Shown in pieces: positions 1-11,840 of a DNA stretch of 64,000 nt. Both the position numbers and the translations under genes were made by a program. The DNA is from Pseudopithomyces maydicus. Taxonomy: Eukaryota; Ascomycota; Dothideomycetes; Pleosporales; Didymosphaeriaceae. Position 1 is the stretch's first letter. Each line of letters starts with the position of its first letter. The notes beneath the pieces were generated by a model. That model was not told the origin of the DNA. It searched no databases and saw only the letters and a program-made list of their open reading frames with translations. The DNA is taken from positions 1,178,001 to 1,242,000 of the forward strand of contig JANTUC010000013.1 of the NCBI GenBank assembly GCA_026873275.1, in the 5' to 3' direction.

Positions 1-920
1 GATGGTACTCTTGTCCAGGGTTTCGGCTTGCCCAAGTCTGCCGACGCATTGTTCGAATGATTGACGGACGGGGTGATTTGAGGATCCGTGTCCACGACCG
101 CCTCGACCAGATCCGGGGTCTCATACGTGCCGTCCAATCTCAATTGGTCAAACATGGCGCTCTCGTTCCAATGCACAGCCGTGGCAGCCCTCCGCCTGTC
201 CGTGGTCACAATGCCGAAGCTGAGCTTCAGTGCGTCCGCCAACGAGGTGACGCGCTTGGTGCCACCCGGGTTCTTGCTGACCACCACGGCTTCCTTCCAG
301 TTGGGCACGTTGACGCGGATCCAACGGGCGAGAAGCGGCTCGGCGATCAGATTGTCTACCGGGCACTTGAAAAAGCCCTGCATTTGGGAGGCGTGAAGAT
401 CGATGGTGATGACGTGGTTAACGCCAGCAATGTGAAGGAGGTTGGCCACCATGCGGGCGGTGATGGCCCCGCGGTGCGACTTCTTCTTGGACTGGCGGGC
501 GTAGGGGAAGTAGGGCATGACAGCTGGTGTGGTCAGGGTGGTGTGCGGTGGCCCGTTAGCTGGGGCGTACCTGTGATAGACTTGGACGAGCCGCCTTTAC
601 AAGCTGAGACCATAATCAGCAGCTCCATGACAGCATCGTTGATCCTGTTCGGTCAGCAATTGCGGTGCACGGCGGTGATGGGGCGTACTTTGGGCTTCCG
701 CTCTGCACAATAAAGACATCCTTGTCGCGCACCGATGTGTCTACGCGCCATCAGCACTCGAGCAAGACCGGGCTGGAGAGAACGAACGTATGTGGACCGA
801 TGTCTCGCCGTTGGCAAACTTGCTGAGCTGAGCGGTGCCCCGCTTCATGCCCAGGCGGTCGCAGATGCCATCGACGAGTGTAGGGTGCGAGGAGCCGCTG
901 AAGACAATTGCACCACGCAT
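1..920 (-). CDS. PRS1: Ribose-phosphate pyrophosphokinase (PRPP synthetase), PRS1-type; C-terminal part beyond the window
   Basis: Makes phosphoribosyl pyrophosphate from ribose 5-phosphate and ATP in the cytosol, feeding nucleotide, His and Trp synthesis. Exons read on the minus strand: 920-788, 740-689, 644-571 and 523-1, with introns of 47, 44 and 47 bp that keep frame. The N-terminus starts MRGAIVFSGSSHP, matching the yeast Prs1 style of start, followed by KFANGETSV, SVRDKDVFIVQSGSPKIND, MELLIMVSACKGG, the SKKKSHRGAITARM stretch, ITIDLHASQMQGFF and VVSKNPGGTKRVTSLAD; these are the PRPP synthetase ATP-binding and flexible-loop signatures. After TTDRRR the sequence becomes less conserved, where fungal Prs1 proteins carry an insertion, and the gene leaves the window in this part. 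An in-frame upstream ATG at 980 exists, but the 920 start fits the family better. Confidence 0.93.
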
Positions 921-3900
921 CTTGGGTGGACCGAGCAGCGTGAGATTGTCGTAGTGGTGGAGCTGGGGAACAGAAAACATTTTGGGCGGGCATGCGCTTG
1001 CCAGGTGGGGCCATCGAATAGGGAAAGAGTAGCCGGGGCGTTCCTGCCTCGCCAGTACGAGTCACGAGAAGACAGCGGGCCTCTCCAGTCACCTGTGGAC
1101 GGCACCGATCGTGGATGCCTGCCTGGCTGAACTCGACCTCGATTCACAGCGGTGCTACGCATACAGAAGAGCACCCGCGCTTCTCTTTATTCCTCGTTGG
1201 GCGCACGACTTCCCGGTGCGCTGGCACAGGCACACCACAGGCACGCGACACAGCGAACCCAGCCCGCCCAGGCCACCGAATCATGGCTGCTCTCTGGAGC
1301 ACGCCTCACCTGCTTCCTTCACGAGCCCAAGGCCTTTTGTCGCCGGTCCATCTCCACCCACACCTCCCAGCCTGACTACTCTCCAATGCTGACTCCCCAC
1401 GGCCTCGCCTACTCCCGGGAGTCTTGCAGCTGCCAGCCATAGCACTACGCGGCCCCAGTGCAAACATACTCACGCCATCCCCATAACCCTCGCGTTTCCC
1501 TTGAATCCTACGCAATCTCCCCTCCTGACTTTCCATGAGAAGCAATTTGCCATAACGATGCAAAGGTATCCGCTGGCCACAGAACCCGCAAAGTGAGCTA
1601 CAAGGCTTATTTGTTGAGAATCCAACCGCACTCATCCTGCATGCTGTCTACCTAGAGGGGGCATCTGCACCCGACAACAAACTTTGAAGCCCGGAATCGC
1701 AGCAATACATACCTAGGTAAGTAGCCCTGATCGGCACATGACACCATGTGATGGATGGATCCATTGCATACCTGGCTAGGTACCAGGGTAAGTGCTTCGT
1801 TTTAGAACCACTGCTTCCGTGCTGTCACTCCTGGGCTCCTGCTGAATGTTGCCTGCCCATGCTGCGATACCTTTCCAGACTGGAAACGAACCGATTGGCC
1901 CACCCCACTCTGTGATTGGATGTTCCATTGGAAGGACCCCCTCCCCTCCCCCTCCCGCAAAAAGTCGCATCATTTTCGAACGCTCCAAATGTATGCAGTC
2001 GTGCCGACGCATTGCAGTGTCGCTAATCGCTGCATTATTGGTCCGTGAGGCCTGATCATGCGGCCCACGGTGTCTCCGAGGCAATGAAATTGCTCAACGT
2101 AGGATTTGACCGAACCGCCCAAATAGAGCGCTTTCAGCGCGACCCCTCAAGTCGGTGTATGGGTCGATACAGCGTGGTGCGTCGTATACGAAGAGATGTT
2201 GATATCGGGCGCGGCTCGGAACGCCTCCCGTGCGAACTGGGGACGAAGGGCTGCTGTGGAGGAAATGAAGGTCGTCGACACAATGGAATGGTAGCACTGG
2301 GGGCTATGAGCGGTGAGATAGTGCTACGGTCTCGAGCGACGTATTTCGATGTTTGACGATACAACGACCCAGATATAGGACAGCAGCATCATGCGAGGGT
2401 CTTGTGGGGCTGGAGCTAGGAACACTTGATGGACACAGTCGGATGTGGCCGCATGCTGTGCAACCTAGGTTGGTCTCAATGTGGATTGTTGGCTTCGCAG
2501 CGACACGAGAGGTACCATCCGCACCTCTCCATCCATCAATGTGGAAATGTGGCGGCCCAAGGCCTGCGAGGCTGGCCAAAAATACCCCGATTGGTTGTGG
2601 GCCAAGTATGCATGCCTACAGTCTGAATCGGGTCGCCGATGGCTCACTAGGACCACTTTGCAAGGAAACGATAGCTTTCAGGCGCGCCACCGAGACACTA
2701 CGCATCTCCGACAGGGCGAGTTGACAGAAAACGGCAGGCGCTATAGCGATCAATGTAGCCTTGTGACTAATGGCCATGCGGTCGACAGCTGGATAGTCTA
2801 CCTATGCTCCACGTACCAAAGTAAACGTTAACCGCATCCTGGTACCTCCTTTGATGTAGAGGCACCTGGCGCTTGCCGTTACCGGCCTGCAGACGCTCGT
2901 CGCACACGGCGTACGTAGCGGTGTAGTTTTAGTACATTGTGAGTGCGATACGAATGAAAGCTTTTGGCTCGACCGCCATTTCAAAGCGCACAGGAAGGGA
3001 TATGGGTGCATAATGGCTTCAGATATGGCGAGTTTGGGTATTGCATCAAATCTCAGTAGGTACACCTTGGCGAAGGAAGGGAAAGGAAAAAGGAAGCAAG
3101 CAGTAAACAAATCTAGCGGTTAAACAAGTCCTTGTGAGCTTTGCTGGCATCACCGCACAGATCCAGCTTCTAAAACGTGATTATGCCTACCTTTGCGATT
3201 CTTGAGGCACAATTGTTAGCAATTTCCATTTCGATAAAAAAATAAAGTGGAGCCAGGTCACCAAGCTCACGTGGCGGGATGGTTCCCGCGAACACAGGTT
3301 TGTTCACAAGACTGACTAATGGACAAGCGTGTCAATCGGCGCGGGTTATGCTAGGGGATGACGCGCATCGATCCTGGCTTGATGGTGCGCCGCGGGCGCC
3401 TCAGATACGAATGAATCCACAGTGACACGCATCTTGCATATGTGGAACCGAGCGCCAGGTCCACTCGATCCCGTGTAACAGAGAAATTTCCGGCACGAGA
3501 GCCATGTTACAAGACACATCCTGGAAGGATTTCCTTGGGAGTGAACTTGAGGTTCACTCTCCTACGAGGAGATGCAGATGATCGCGAGACAAACTTTGGA
3601 GCGATGACCTACATGGGCTGAGTTGGTGTTGGAGTTGGAAAAAGGATGCAAAGCCTGCTGCCGCGTATGCCAGGGGTGGTGCCACTTTCAAAAAAGAATC
3701 CACCAACCGGCATGGCAGCTACCTAGGTACGGGATAGGGCGCCCATGGCATCATCATGTCGTTCTTTACAACATGGGACGCGCAGCCGAACTTGTCCTTC
3801 GACGGACCCTGTTTTGCAGGCCTGGGATGTAGCCTCTCGCGGTGTGCGTGGACACGGTCTTGCACAGAGATGCGGTTCGCCGAACCTTTTGATGGTTTCA

Positions 3901-5462
3901 GTCATTATTTTTCCCCAAGCGTGGTGGGGTTACATGGGACGGTGGGTGAAGACCCCCAGACCGGGCTCCGGGCAGTTCGCACCACGTCGGTCCCCTGGCA
4001 GAAGGACACAGGCTTCCAAGAAAGGAGGGCCCCGATGCGGAAAGCGAAGACGCTGGGCAGGGGCTAGGGATGAGAGGAGCAAGGCGTGGTGGTACAAGGG
4101 TGGTGGGTTGCTACGGCGAGGCTGCATGTAGCTGCTGGGTGGGCAGCTGGACCAGGTTGGGGGTCGAGAGCGTGTCGCAGGTGACGCTGCATCGGCTCAC
4201 GTGCAGGAGGCCAGGGCGCATCGGCTCAGGATGGGATGGCGGAAGAGTGAAGGTGCGTCGGTTGCGTGTGCGACGGGTAGCAGCGGCCATGGCTTGCCGG
4301 AGCACGCCACAGCCACGGCTGGCTGTCAAAGGCAACCGTGGCGAGGGAGAGAGAAGGTTGGAAGGCGGATGGAAAGGTTTGGAAAGGGCCGGGCGACCAG
4401 AGGGTGGTGGGAGGCGGCTGCACGGGAGCGTTTTGGGGGATGGCGGCGGGGCGGCGGTGGGGGGCGGGGCGTCGAGGCGGGCTGTCGCAATGGGCGTCGA
4501 GGGGGTGGACGGAGCCACGGAGGGATCGCTGGATGCTTTTGGGGCACGTGGAGAGTCAGTGCAGTGAAAAGAAAAGAAAGGAAAGCAGCGCACACTCGCA
4601 GCAGAGGGCAGAGGTGAGGTGAGGTGAGGTCTGTCGAGCAGCGCGGCGCACCGTCGCAAACTCTAATTGCCGACCCCGGCAGTGATGGCCCAATCCGCCA
4701 GACTGGGTGCAGCGGAAAGACCGCTGTGTGGCCGTCGGTGGGCGCCCCTGGCGAGGGGCTTAGGCTGCTCTGGGACGCCTGCACGTCGCCCTGCCCTGTG
4801 GCCTGCCCAGGTAGTGGCCCTGTGGCCTGTGGCCTGTGGCCGCCGGCCGGCGATGCGAGGTAATATGCCATTGCCATGGTTTGCAGCCCGTGGGCGAGCG
4901 TTTCGGTGCGAGTGAGACACTCCCTCATGCTCCCGCTGCTGCTGAGTCTGACAAGGTCCACCAGACGTGCTCCTTGTGGTGATGGGAAGACGTCGACGTC
5001 GACGTCTGCCCGATCCATCTGTGCCGTGCAACGCCCCCGTGCATCTACTGCTGCATCCGTCGTCGAGACATGCCCTTTTGCATCCATCCCACGCGCCCGG
5101 CCGAGCAGGACTGCGAGAAGGCTGCACACCGCGCCCGTTGCACACTGCTGCATACTGTGGATATGCTACCCGTAGCCTCATCGCTAGTCGCAAGCTGGCC
5201 AGTGAACCATCTGGGGTGGGCTATAAGACGGGCTGCTTCACCCAGACCCATCCTGCCCCTTGTGGACAATCCTCTCGGTGAAGATATACCGCCGCTTTGC
5301 TTTTGCAGCCACGACTCAGAGCACCTCCTCACACCCTCGGCTTTGCGCGCACCCTTTGGTGAGATGCTCCAGGTACATATACGGCCTGTTCCCGACTCGA
5401 CACTGACCGAGGACGCAGACCAGGACCAAGACCAAGACGACCCGATTCCAACCCTCACCACC
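921..5462. other. Gene-poor interval (4.5 kb)
   Basis: No recognisable coding exon was found. Several long open frames lie on both strands in the GC-rich part between about 4070 and 5190, including a minus-strand frame of 275 codons at 4326-5153. They overlap one another, are rich in Pro, Arg and Gly, and resemble no family I know. The interval separates the PRS1 promoter side from a small plus-strand gene and may hold regulatory DNA. Confidence 0.5.
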
Positions 5463-5633
5463 ATGGCCGCCCCGGGAACCTGCACCCACTCGTGGAAGAT
5501 GATCAAGTCCGACACCAACATCATCGTGTGGAACTGCAGCGGCTGCCACTCGGGCCCGCATCCCTTCATATACCAGTGCGAGAACTGCAAGGTCCAGTAC
5601 TGTCGTCCTTGCACGTCCAAGCCCAGGGCGTAG
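5463..5633 (+). CDS. Small cysteine-rich protein, 56 aa, zinc-ribbon-like
   Basis: A 56-residue protein whose ATG sits in a strong context (ACCACCATGGCC). It has seven Cys and several His: a CTH at residues 7-9, C25-x2-C28-H29, H33, C39-x2-C42 and C47-x2-C50. The three CxxC pairs within 26 residues suggest zinc binding. The frame is open upstream to 5070 with a possible earlier ATG at 5364, but the extra N-terminus is low in complexity (Asp/Gln repeats) and the Cys core lies wholly in the short form. No signal peptide or membrane segment is visible. I do not recognise a named family. The Trp/Cys pattern (SDTNIIVWNCSGCHSGPH) looks constrained rather than random, which is the main reason for calling it a gene. 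Confidence 0.6.
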   Translation: MAAPGTCTHSWKMIKSDTNIIVWNCSGCHSGPHPFIYQCENCKVQYCRPCTSKPRA

Positions 5634-7727
5634 GTGCGGTACGTCAAACCCGTCGTTTGCATCCAAGCCCAGACCGCCACACGTGGCCTGACAGCGGCGC
5701 AATCTGCCTGCTACGCGCTCTGAGAGAAAGCTGAGGGCATGGATGGGGCATGCATGGCATGGATGGCATGGATCGAGGTTCCGTGTGCTGACTCGCGCAC
5801 TCAGACGATTCCCCGTGCGCGTGCGCTGCTGCAAGATGATCGACAACCGGAACCCAGCGCTTCGGATTCGCATATCTCTCCTATACCCCGGCTTGCAGCT
5901 CCATCTGCGGCCCTAGCAAGCATGCCGACTTGCCAGCTTTTCCTCGTCCGAAGCGCGCCGCATCTCGCTGGCCCTCGTCTCTCGTCCCTCATCCCTCAGT
6001 CTCTTTGCCGTCTTTCCAGTCCTCCGCCCGGCACCCGGACGGTCCGCTCTCTTCCTCTCGTCGGCGTTTGTTGGAATCGGTGCACAAAAGCAACAGCATT
6101 CTAGAACGGTTTGGGAGGTGGCGTGGGGAGTTTGCACGTTACCTGGTCACTGCTTACCCGTGCTTTGCCATTGGTTGGCCCGCCCGTTTCACCTTCTTCT
6201 GTACCACACCCTTTACCACCCTTTTCATTCCGTCTAATGTACCTTCACGGCTGCCAACGATTTCTTTTTGCACCGCCCTGCATATCTGGTACCAAGTTTT
6301 GCATTGAGCTCGCCGGCTTCGCGGGCTGTATATCCTATTGTATCCCATAGTCTGAATGCGAACATCGATATAGCCACTGCAGCCGCCCGCTTGCTGAGCT
6401 CAACGAGCCCCCCTACCTCCTGTTTGAGCTGCTCCTACATGTCCACCACCCTTCCGGGCACTCTGCTCTGTCCACTGTACGCCCTTGTGTCTCCGCGCCT
6501 GCCACGGCGCGCCTCTGGACCTCGCCGTCGCGACTTTTGATGCACCCCTCCTCCACGAACAATTACGCAAACCCAAATACGCTGCTTGCACCATGTCTAC
6601 GTAATCGTAAGAGCCCTTCCGCATCTCCGTTTCTGGTGCATCCCATGACATGCATGCTCCGGCGATCGCCGCAATCTTCGATTCTAGTCGCCAAAGCCCA
6701 ACCATCACTCTCAACACCGCGAATGACTAGCTGGCGTCACCTTTTCTCCATTGTCCGCAAAAGGTATCAAGTGCGACCCGCTTCCGCTCTAGGCAATCGA
6801 CGGCGGCGTCCCGTAATCGTCTCCCCCACACGGAGAAAATGTGCAATCGAACGGACAGGTCAAGGTAGGGTAGGTCCTTGCGTTCATCTAGGTACACGCA
6901 CAGGAAACGCGGGGCTTCGAGGGGAGCCGAGTACCGCGCGATATAGTTGACTACCGCGACCGGTTGCGATAAACCATGACCATCTCCGTCGCGACACCGG
7001 GACATGCACACGACCGCCCGCAGAGAGACCCAGACCAAAAACCTTGTTTGGGGGCTTGGTGTTGAGGGATCCCTGCGCACAGGCCGGCACCCGACAGGTC
7101 AAGCACAGCAAAGCTCACACTGTCACCTCCGCAACTTGCTCCTCCTCCTCCTATTTCTCCTCATTCTTTTTCTTTCTCTCTAGCCTCCTTATTTTTCGAA
7201 CTCCTGGACAGCCTCTTCAACGTCACACCAAATTGTCAACATTGCAATGCTACACGACATTGCTGACTAAGAACGGCTGACGGCAACAGGTGCTGCCTGC
7301 GAGACCTCGGAAGTTGTGCAGTTGCCTTGTTGTTAGCATCCACGTATACATCGATTGGCTACATCGCACGCCCATTTGCCTTTTCACGTTCGTGACACCC
7401 CCATCGCCTAGCATTGCTGCTCCACAAACACCGTATTCAGCCAACATGACTGGCTCAAAGCAGCCATTGCCGCTCCACCCCTTTTGGCCCCCACACGAAG
7501 CTGTGCCCTTTAAGCGTTGCAATACCCTTCTGCAACCTCGTTTTGACTCGATTTCATTCCCCTCTCTGCATACAGTCCGAAAAAGATCGTATATGACGCT
7601 GTCCTTGCGTCAAGCCTCTTTTCTCCCACTTTTCTCCCACTTGTGTCCTCCGTTTTAGAAGCATCTCTGGCCACCTGCAGTCAACCACGCCTAAACCTTG
7701 ACTTTGCCCAAAAAAACTTCAGCAACC
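5634..7727. other. Intergenic region upstream of the calpain gene
   Basis: No credible coding sequence seen over 2.1 kb. The part near 7130-7200 is pyrimidine-rich (runs of CTCCTCCTCC and TTTCTTTCTC), as is common in promoters and 5' leaders of filamentous fungi, and the CT-rich stretch at 7540-7660 may be the 5' leader of the calpain gene. Confidence 0.5.
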
Positions 7728-10589
7728 ATGAGCGTCATCTCCAATGAGGACAATACCAAAGGTCCCCAGGAGGAGCTCAACGATTTCTGGGAAAATCTCA
7801 TAAGCAAAAGGCCCCGCAAAGTAACGAATATCTTTCCATCAAGCCTCTACGCGAATCTCCTGCCACCACAACGCCAACCTGGCCCAGCAAAAGGGAAAAA
7901 CGCTGCCGAGTCGTACGAAACAGCTGCCAAAGAATGTCGTGCTCGCGTCGAACAGATCATTCGAGAATGCGAGCGGACCAACGAGAAGGTGATTAACTCG
8001 AAGGTGTGCTGGGTGGGAACTAATTGGTTGCATTCAGTTTACAGACCCAGACTTCGACATCGAGTCGGATCTGAAGCAGAAGAACTGTCTTGAGGGGCTG
8101 ATGACGTCGTACGATGACCCGCCGCCAGTAAGGTCGAATGTCAGTCCCGGGCGTTTGGGTGAGGCGCTTGCAACGCTGTCAGAAAGCAATCTTTTGGCCT
8201 CGCCGTCCATGGTAATCGGTCTCCATGCTGCTGCCAAGCTGCTGGACACGGAAGAACCGCCGGAATCCAGCTCTCCTGGCTCAGTTCATCGTATTGACTA
8301 TATATTTGATGCCCCTTCATTCACGGTCGACAGCTTTTCGAGCTCAGATGTGAAGCAAGGGTCCAACGGAGACTGTTGGTTTATTGCTGCAGTGGCGACA
8401 CTGTGCAGTAACCCTCGTCTTATGGAAAAGGTATGCGTTGCGGCAGACGAGCGATGCCAAGAATGTGGTGTTTACGGCTTCGTCTTCTATCGAGACGGAG
8501 AATGGATCTGGACAGTGATTGATGACAATCTCTATGTTCGATACCCGGACTTTGATGCTTATGGTGATGATTACGATCCGACAGGCGCTAAAGAACGGAA
8601 GTACAAGAAAAACAATCAGACAGGATCTGGTGAGCTCGTATTCATGTTCCGAGTAGTCCATGGACTAAGAGAAACAGATGCACTCTACTTCGCATCGTGC
8701 GCGGACCAGAATGAGACCTGGTTACCACTATTAGAGAAGGCATTTGCCAAAGCTCACGGAGACTACGATGCGATTGCCGGTGGCATAAGGTGCGTGACGA
8801 TTATAGATGAAATCTCATAGCTTATCTCGAAGCAGTGGTGAAGCGGTGGAAGACCTCACTGGCGGTGTCACCACCATGATCAAGACAAATCGGATATTGA
8901 GTAAAGAGCGACTTTGGAAAGAGCTTGAGCAGGTGTGATTTAAAATCAACTACATGTCAAACTAAACCGGCTCATTTTATCAGGTCAATAAGCAGTTCAT
9001 ATTTTCAGCATCTTCGCCAGGCTTGTATGGAGATGATTCAGATGCCAGGCAGGGTCTCGCTCTGAACCACGCTTATTCCATCCTCAAAGCTGAAGAACAT
9101 GAAGACGAGGAGGGAAAAAGCACAGACTTGTCCAGATCCGGTGAGTAGCTCTACTGTGATGTCCTGTCATTCCTGCTGACACTCGTAGGAATCCATGGGT
9201 ATGAACTCTCTATTCTAGACAAGCCCTCACACAAGCTAACCTTTTCAGGGCGAACGGGTCAACGCTGGTAAGGGTGAATGGAACGGTGCGTGGGCTGATG
9301 GTTCAAAAGAGTGGACGTCGTTCTGGATAAAGAAACTCGACCATCGATTCGGCAACGACGGCCTTTTCTGGATGTCCTACGAGGATCTATGCAAACGGTT
9401 TAGCTTGTTGGATCGCACGCGCCTATTTGACAACGAGTGGACAGTGGTGCAAAGTTGGACAAGCGTGAACGTCGCCTGGGTAACAGGATACCTCAACACC
9501 AAGTTTATCGTCGAAATAAAAAAAGCGGGACCCACAGTCTTTGTACTGTGTCAGCTCGACGATCGATATTTCAAGGGACTTGAAGGAAAATACAGCTTTG
9601 ATCTACACTTCGTGTTACAAGAGGAAAATGCACCAGCAGGAGACTACATTGTTCGCGCAAGAGGAGCTTGGTTTGGTAACAGATCGGTTTCTGCCGAAGT
9701 TACGCTCAAGCCTGGGAGGTATGAGGTCATTCCAAAAATTGTCGCTGAGCGCGATGCGGATACTCCGGATGTGTACGACGTGGTCACTAGGGTTGCAGAC
9801 CGCAATCCGCAGAAGTTACGACAGATTGGAATGAATTATGACATAGCCAATGCAAAGGGTATTGTCCAGTTGACACCAGAAGAGAAGAAGAAGAACGAGG
9901 ACAAGAAAAAGGAGGCGGATGACAAAAAAAGGAAGGAAAAGGAAGAAGCCGATAAGGAAAAAGCCGAGTTTGAAGCGTGGAAGAAAGAGAAAAGAGAGAA
10001 GGAAGAGGAAGATCAAGACAAAACTGAGAAAACGAAGACAGCGTCAGAAGATGAGACTGCCAGCACCAAGGACAAGTCAGAATCTGCTCCAGCCCAACTC
10101 GTGACCGATACCACTGCGGAAGCCACAACCTCTAATGCTCAGCAACAAACTATCCAAACTGAAGCCAAATCATCCTCCCAAACAGATAACGAGCCAGTTA
10201 TCGACCAACCAAGCGACCCCAAAGACGTCCCGACCACAACCAAGACCTCGAACATAGAGCCACAAGCCCTCGCCAGTCCATCAACAGCCGTACATCCAGC
10301 CGCACCTTATATGTCCCGATCGCCACCATCAGCCTACGGTGGTAGTTTCATCGCAGGGCCTCCACGACCCCGCTATTACGCAGCGAGCGATGCTGGCCTC
10401 GACCCGCCCCGCCCGCCACCAGCTTCAAAGGAAGGAGACAATAAATGGAATGCTATATGCGTGTTAGGCCTGAGAGTATACAGTAAAGACCCCGAGGTCA
10501 ACATCAAGCTTGCGAAGCCGAAGAGTGCGGAGGAAGGTGCGTTGTTAGATGTCGATGGGGTGACGCCGGCAGGTGCTACCATGGCGTGA
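7728..10589 (+). CDS. Calpain-like cysteine protease, six exons, with a one-base frameshift in exon 4
   Basis: Cytosolic papain-fold protease of the calpain (C2) family. Exons: 7728-7988, 8038-8789, 8836-8932, 8984-9140, 9189-9198 and 9249-10589. Catalytic residues are visible: Cys200 in QGSNGDCWFIAAV, His399 in LNHAYSIL and Asn424 in RNPWG. The domain III-like region follows (FDNEWTVVQSWTSVN onward). A highly charged Lys/Glu coiled-coil region (about 9885-10060) and a disordered Ser/Thr/Pro stretch come next. The end, WNAICVLGLRVYSKDPEV, closes the protein. Exon 4 holds the His in one frame and LVQIR in another: one base is missing, most simply in the A5 run at 9115-9119. As written, the frame stops about 190 bases further on and loses the catalytic Asn; with one more base the protein is 872 aa. 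The 10-base exon 5 encodes only the Asn-Pro-Trp core. Confidence 0.9.
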
Positions 10590-10864
10590 GTCATGTCATA
10601 CGTTGTGGTTGGGTCCACGGGTTACGCAAGAGGAATGTAAAGGCTCTGTCCGCCGCTTTATGGATTGCTAAATCTTCTCTACTCAAATGATAACGACGTG
10701 CAATATTGGACTTTTCGCATATGATGGACCTCGCCGTGTATTTGGATGATATGTATCTCGCGATAGCTTTTCACGGCCTGATGATTCCCAGTAAGCCTTT
10801 CTGCTCCTTCAAGCCATGTAATATACTCGGTATACGCACCTTTGATCCAACTTTTCTTCAATAA

Positions 10865-11174
10865 TCACATCATCCCACACAGGCTCTTCAATTCCGGTAT
10901 CATTCCACGCAAGCTCGTCAATACACACATGACCCCCACCGAGAAAGGCAATCCAATCGCAAAAAGCAGCAACGTCTGCATGATGTCGTCATTCACTTGA
11001 ACAACATGAATGCGTCGAGATATAAAGTCCGGCACTGTACGAATGTGTTAGATTTGGCTTAAAGTAGACAGTTTTTCAGTGACGGGAGGGTTGCGCACTG
11101 AGGGTAGCCTCGCAGGTACATCCCCAGAAATAACAACTTGCTGGCCAGGTGGCTTTGCAAAAGATATTACCCAT
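10865..11174 (-). CDS. Predicted 81-aa protein with possible N-myristoylation site and one membrane segment
   Basis: Two exons, 11174-11099 and 11034-10865, joined by a 64-bp intron (GTGCGC..TACAG) that keeps frame. The start MGNIFCK fits the N-myristoyl pattern (Gly2, with Cys6 as a possible palmitoylation site). Residues 1-25 hold four Cys and three aromatic residues (WPASCYFWGCTC). A hydrophobic stretch at about 45-66 (TLLLFAIGLPFSVGVMCVL) could span a membrane. A TATA box lies about 140 bp upstream on the same strand. I recognise no family, so the product is unknown. It could be a chance frame; the clean intron, TATA box and TM segment are the support. Confidence 0.4.
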
Positions 11175-11657
11175 TATAGAGCGGTTGTGCCGTTTGTGGG
11201 AGCTGTGAATGGTTTTGAGAGGTGGGAGTGCTGCTTTGTGGTGCTGTTTTTTTGGTGAAGAGGGTATGGAGAATGTGGACAAAACTCGCGGAGGAATGTT
11301 TAAGGGCGGTCTTATATATATCATGGGAAACATATGCGTCAAAGTTGGAGCTCAAAGGAACAAGCTTTTACTCATTCATTCAGCAGTGTTGACTCAGCTC
11401 CGTGATGCAACCATTGCAATACATTGAGATTTGATGACTGGTGCAAAGATGTGTACAATTGCACCGGCCTACATATATCGCGGGCCTCTTTGCAAATCTA
11501 GCTTGTAATGGGGGTTTCTAAAGTGACGAACTGAACCCTGTGAGCCACCACAGCCGTGCGTAATTGCTGAGTGATCATCCCCACCAAGATAGCCGTATTC
11601 TATGTGTCCATTGTCCTTGCGCCCTTCTTCCAAGTCTAGCTGGCCGCCTCATCACAC
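11175..11657. other. Short intergenic region between two minus-strand small genes
   Basis: Apart from the TATA-like element at 11311-11320 I see nothing coding here. It would hold the promoter of the 81-aa gene and the 3' end of the 60-aa gene. Confidence 0.45.
11311..11320 (-). promoter_or_regulatory. TATA-box-like element
   Basis: Minus-strand TATATATAAG lies 137-146 bp upstream of the ATG at 11174. The spacing is compatible with a TATA promoter plus a 5' leader of about 100 bases. Assigned by sequence match only. Confidence 0.4.
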
Positions 11658-11840
11658 TCACACCATGGTTCCATATTCGCTCTCTGCATCGTCACCGCGC
11701 TCGCCCAGATGGCGTGCTCCCATGTGACGGATGCGGTAGAAGCCCCACGCGATCCACACCACGGTGCCAAATGAGACCACGAAGCCGATGTGCCAGGCGT
11801 ACTTGTCCGGCCAATTGTCCACGGTGTTGAGGGGAGCCAT
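11658..11840 (-). CDS. Small single-pass membrane protein, 60 aa
   Basis: A 60-codon frame starting MAPLNTVDNWPDKYAWH. A hydrophobic, Trp-rich segment at residues 18-35 (IGFVVSFGTVVWIAWGFY) is followed by a basic stretch (RIRHMGARH) and an acidic tail (DDAESEY). This is the layout of a small tail-anchored or inner-membrane subunit. The bases before the ATG read CACTTTAG, so a 5'-leader intron or an upstream coding exon is possible; an in-frame continuation from an upstream ATG was not found. It resembles accessory subunits of respiratory complexes in size and layout, but I cannot name it. Confidence 0.5.
   Translation of the reverse strand: MAPLNTVDNWPDKYAWHIGFVVSFGTVVWIAWGFYRIRHMGARHLGERGDDAESEYGTMV

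Noticed and set aside
4326..5153. 275-codon minus-strand open frame
   Set aside because: Pro/Arg/Ser-rich without recognisable motifs, with competing frames on both strands in the same GC-rich DNA.
8004..8037. 34-base first intron for the calpain gene (donor after NSK)
   Set aside because: Too short for these fungi. The donor at 7989 gives a 49-base intron and the better protein junction NEK-FTDPDFDIE.
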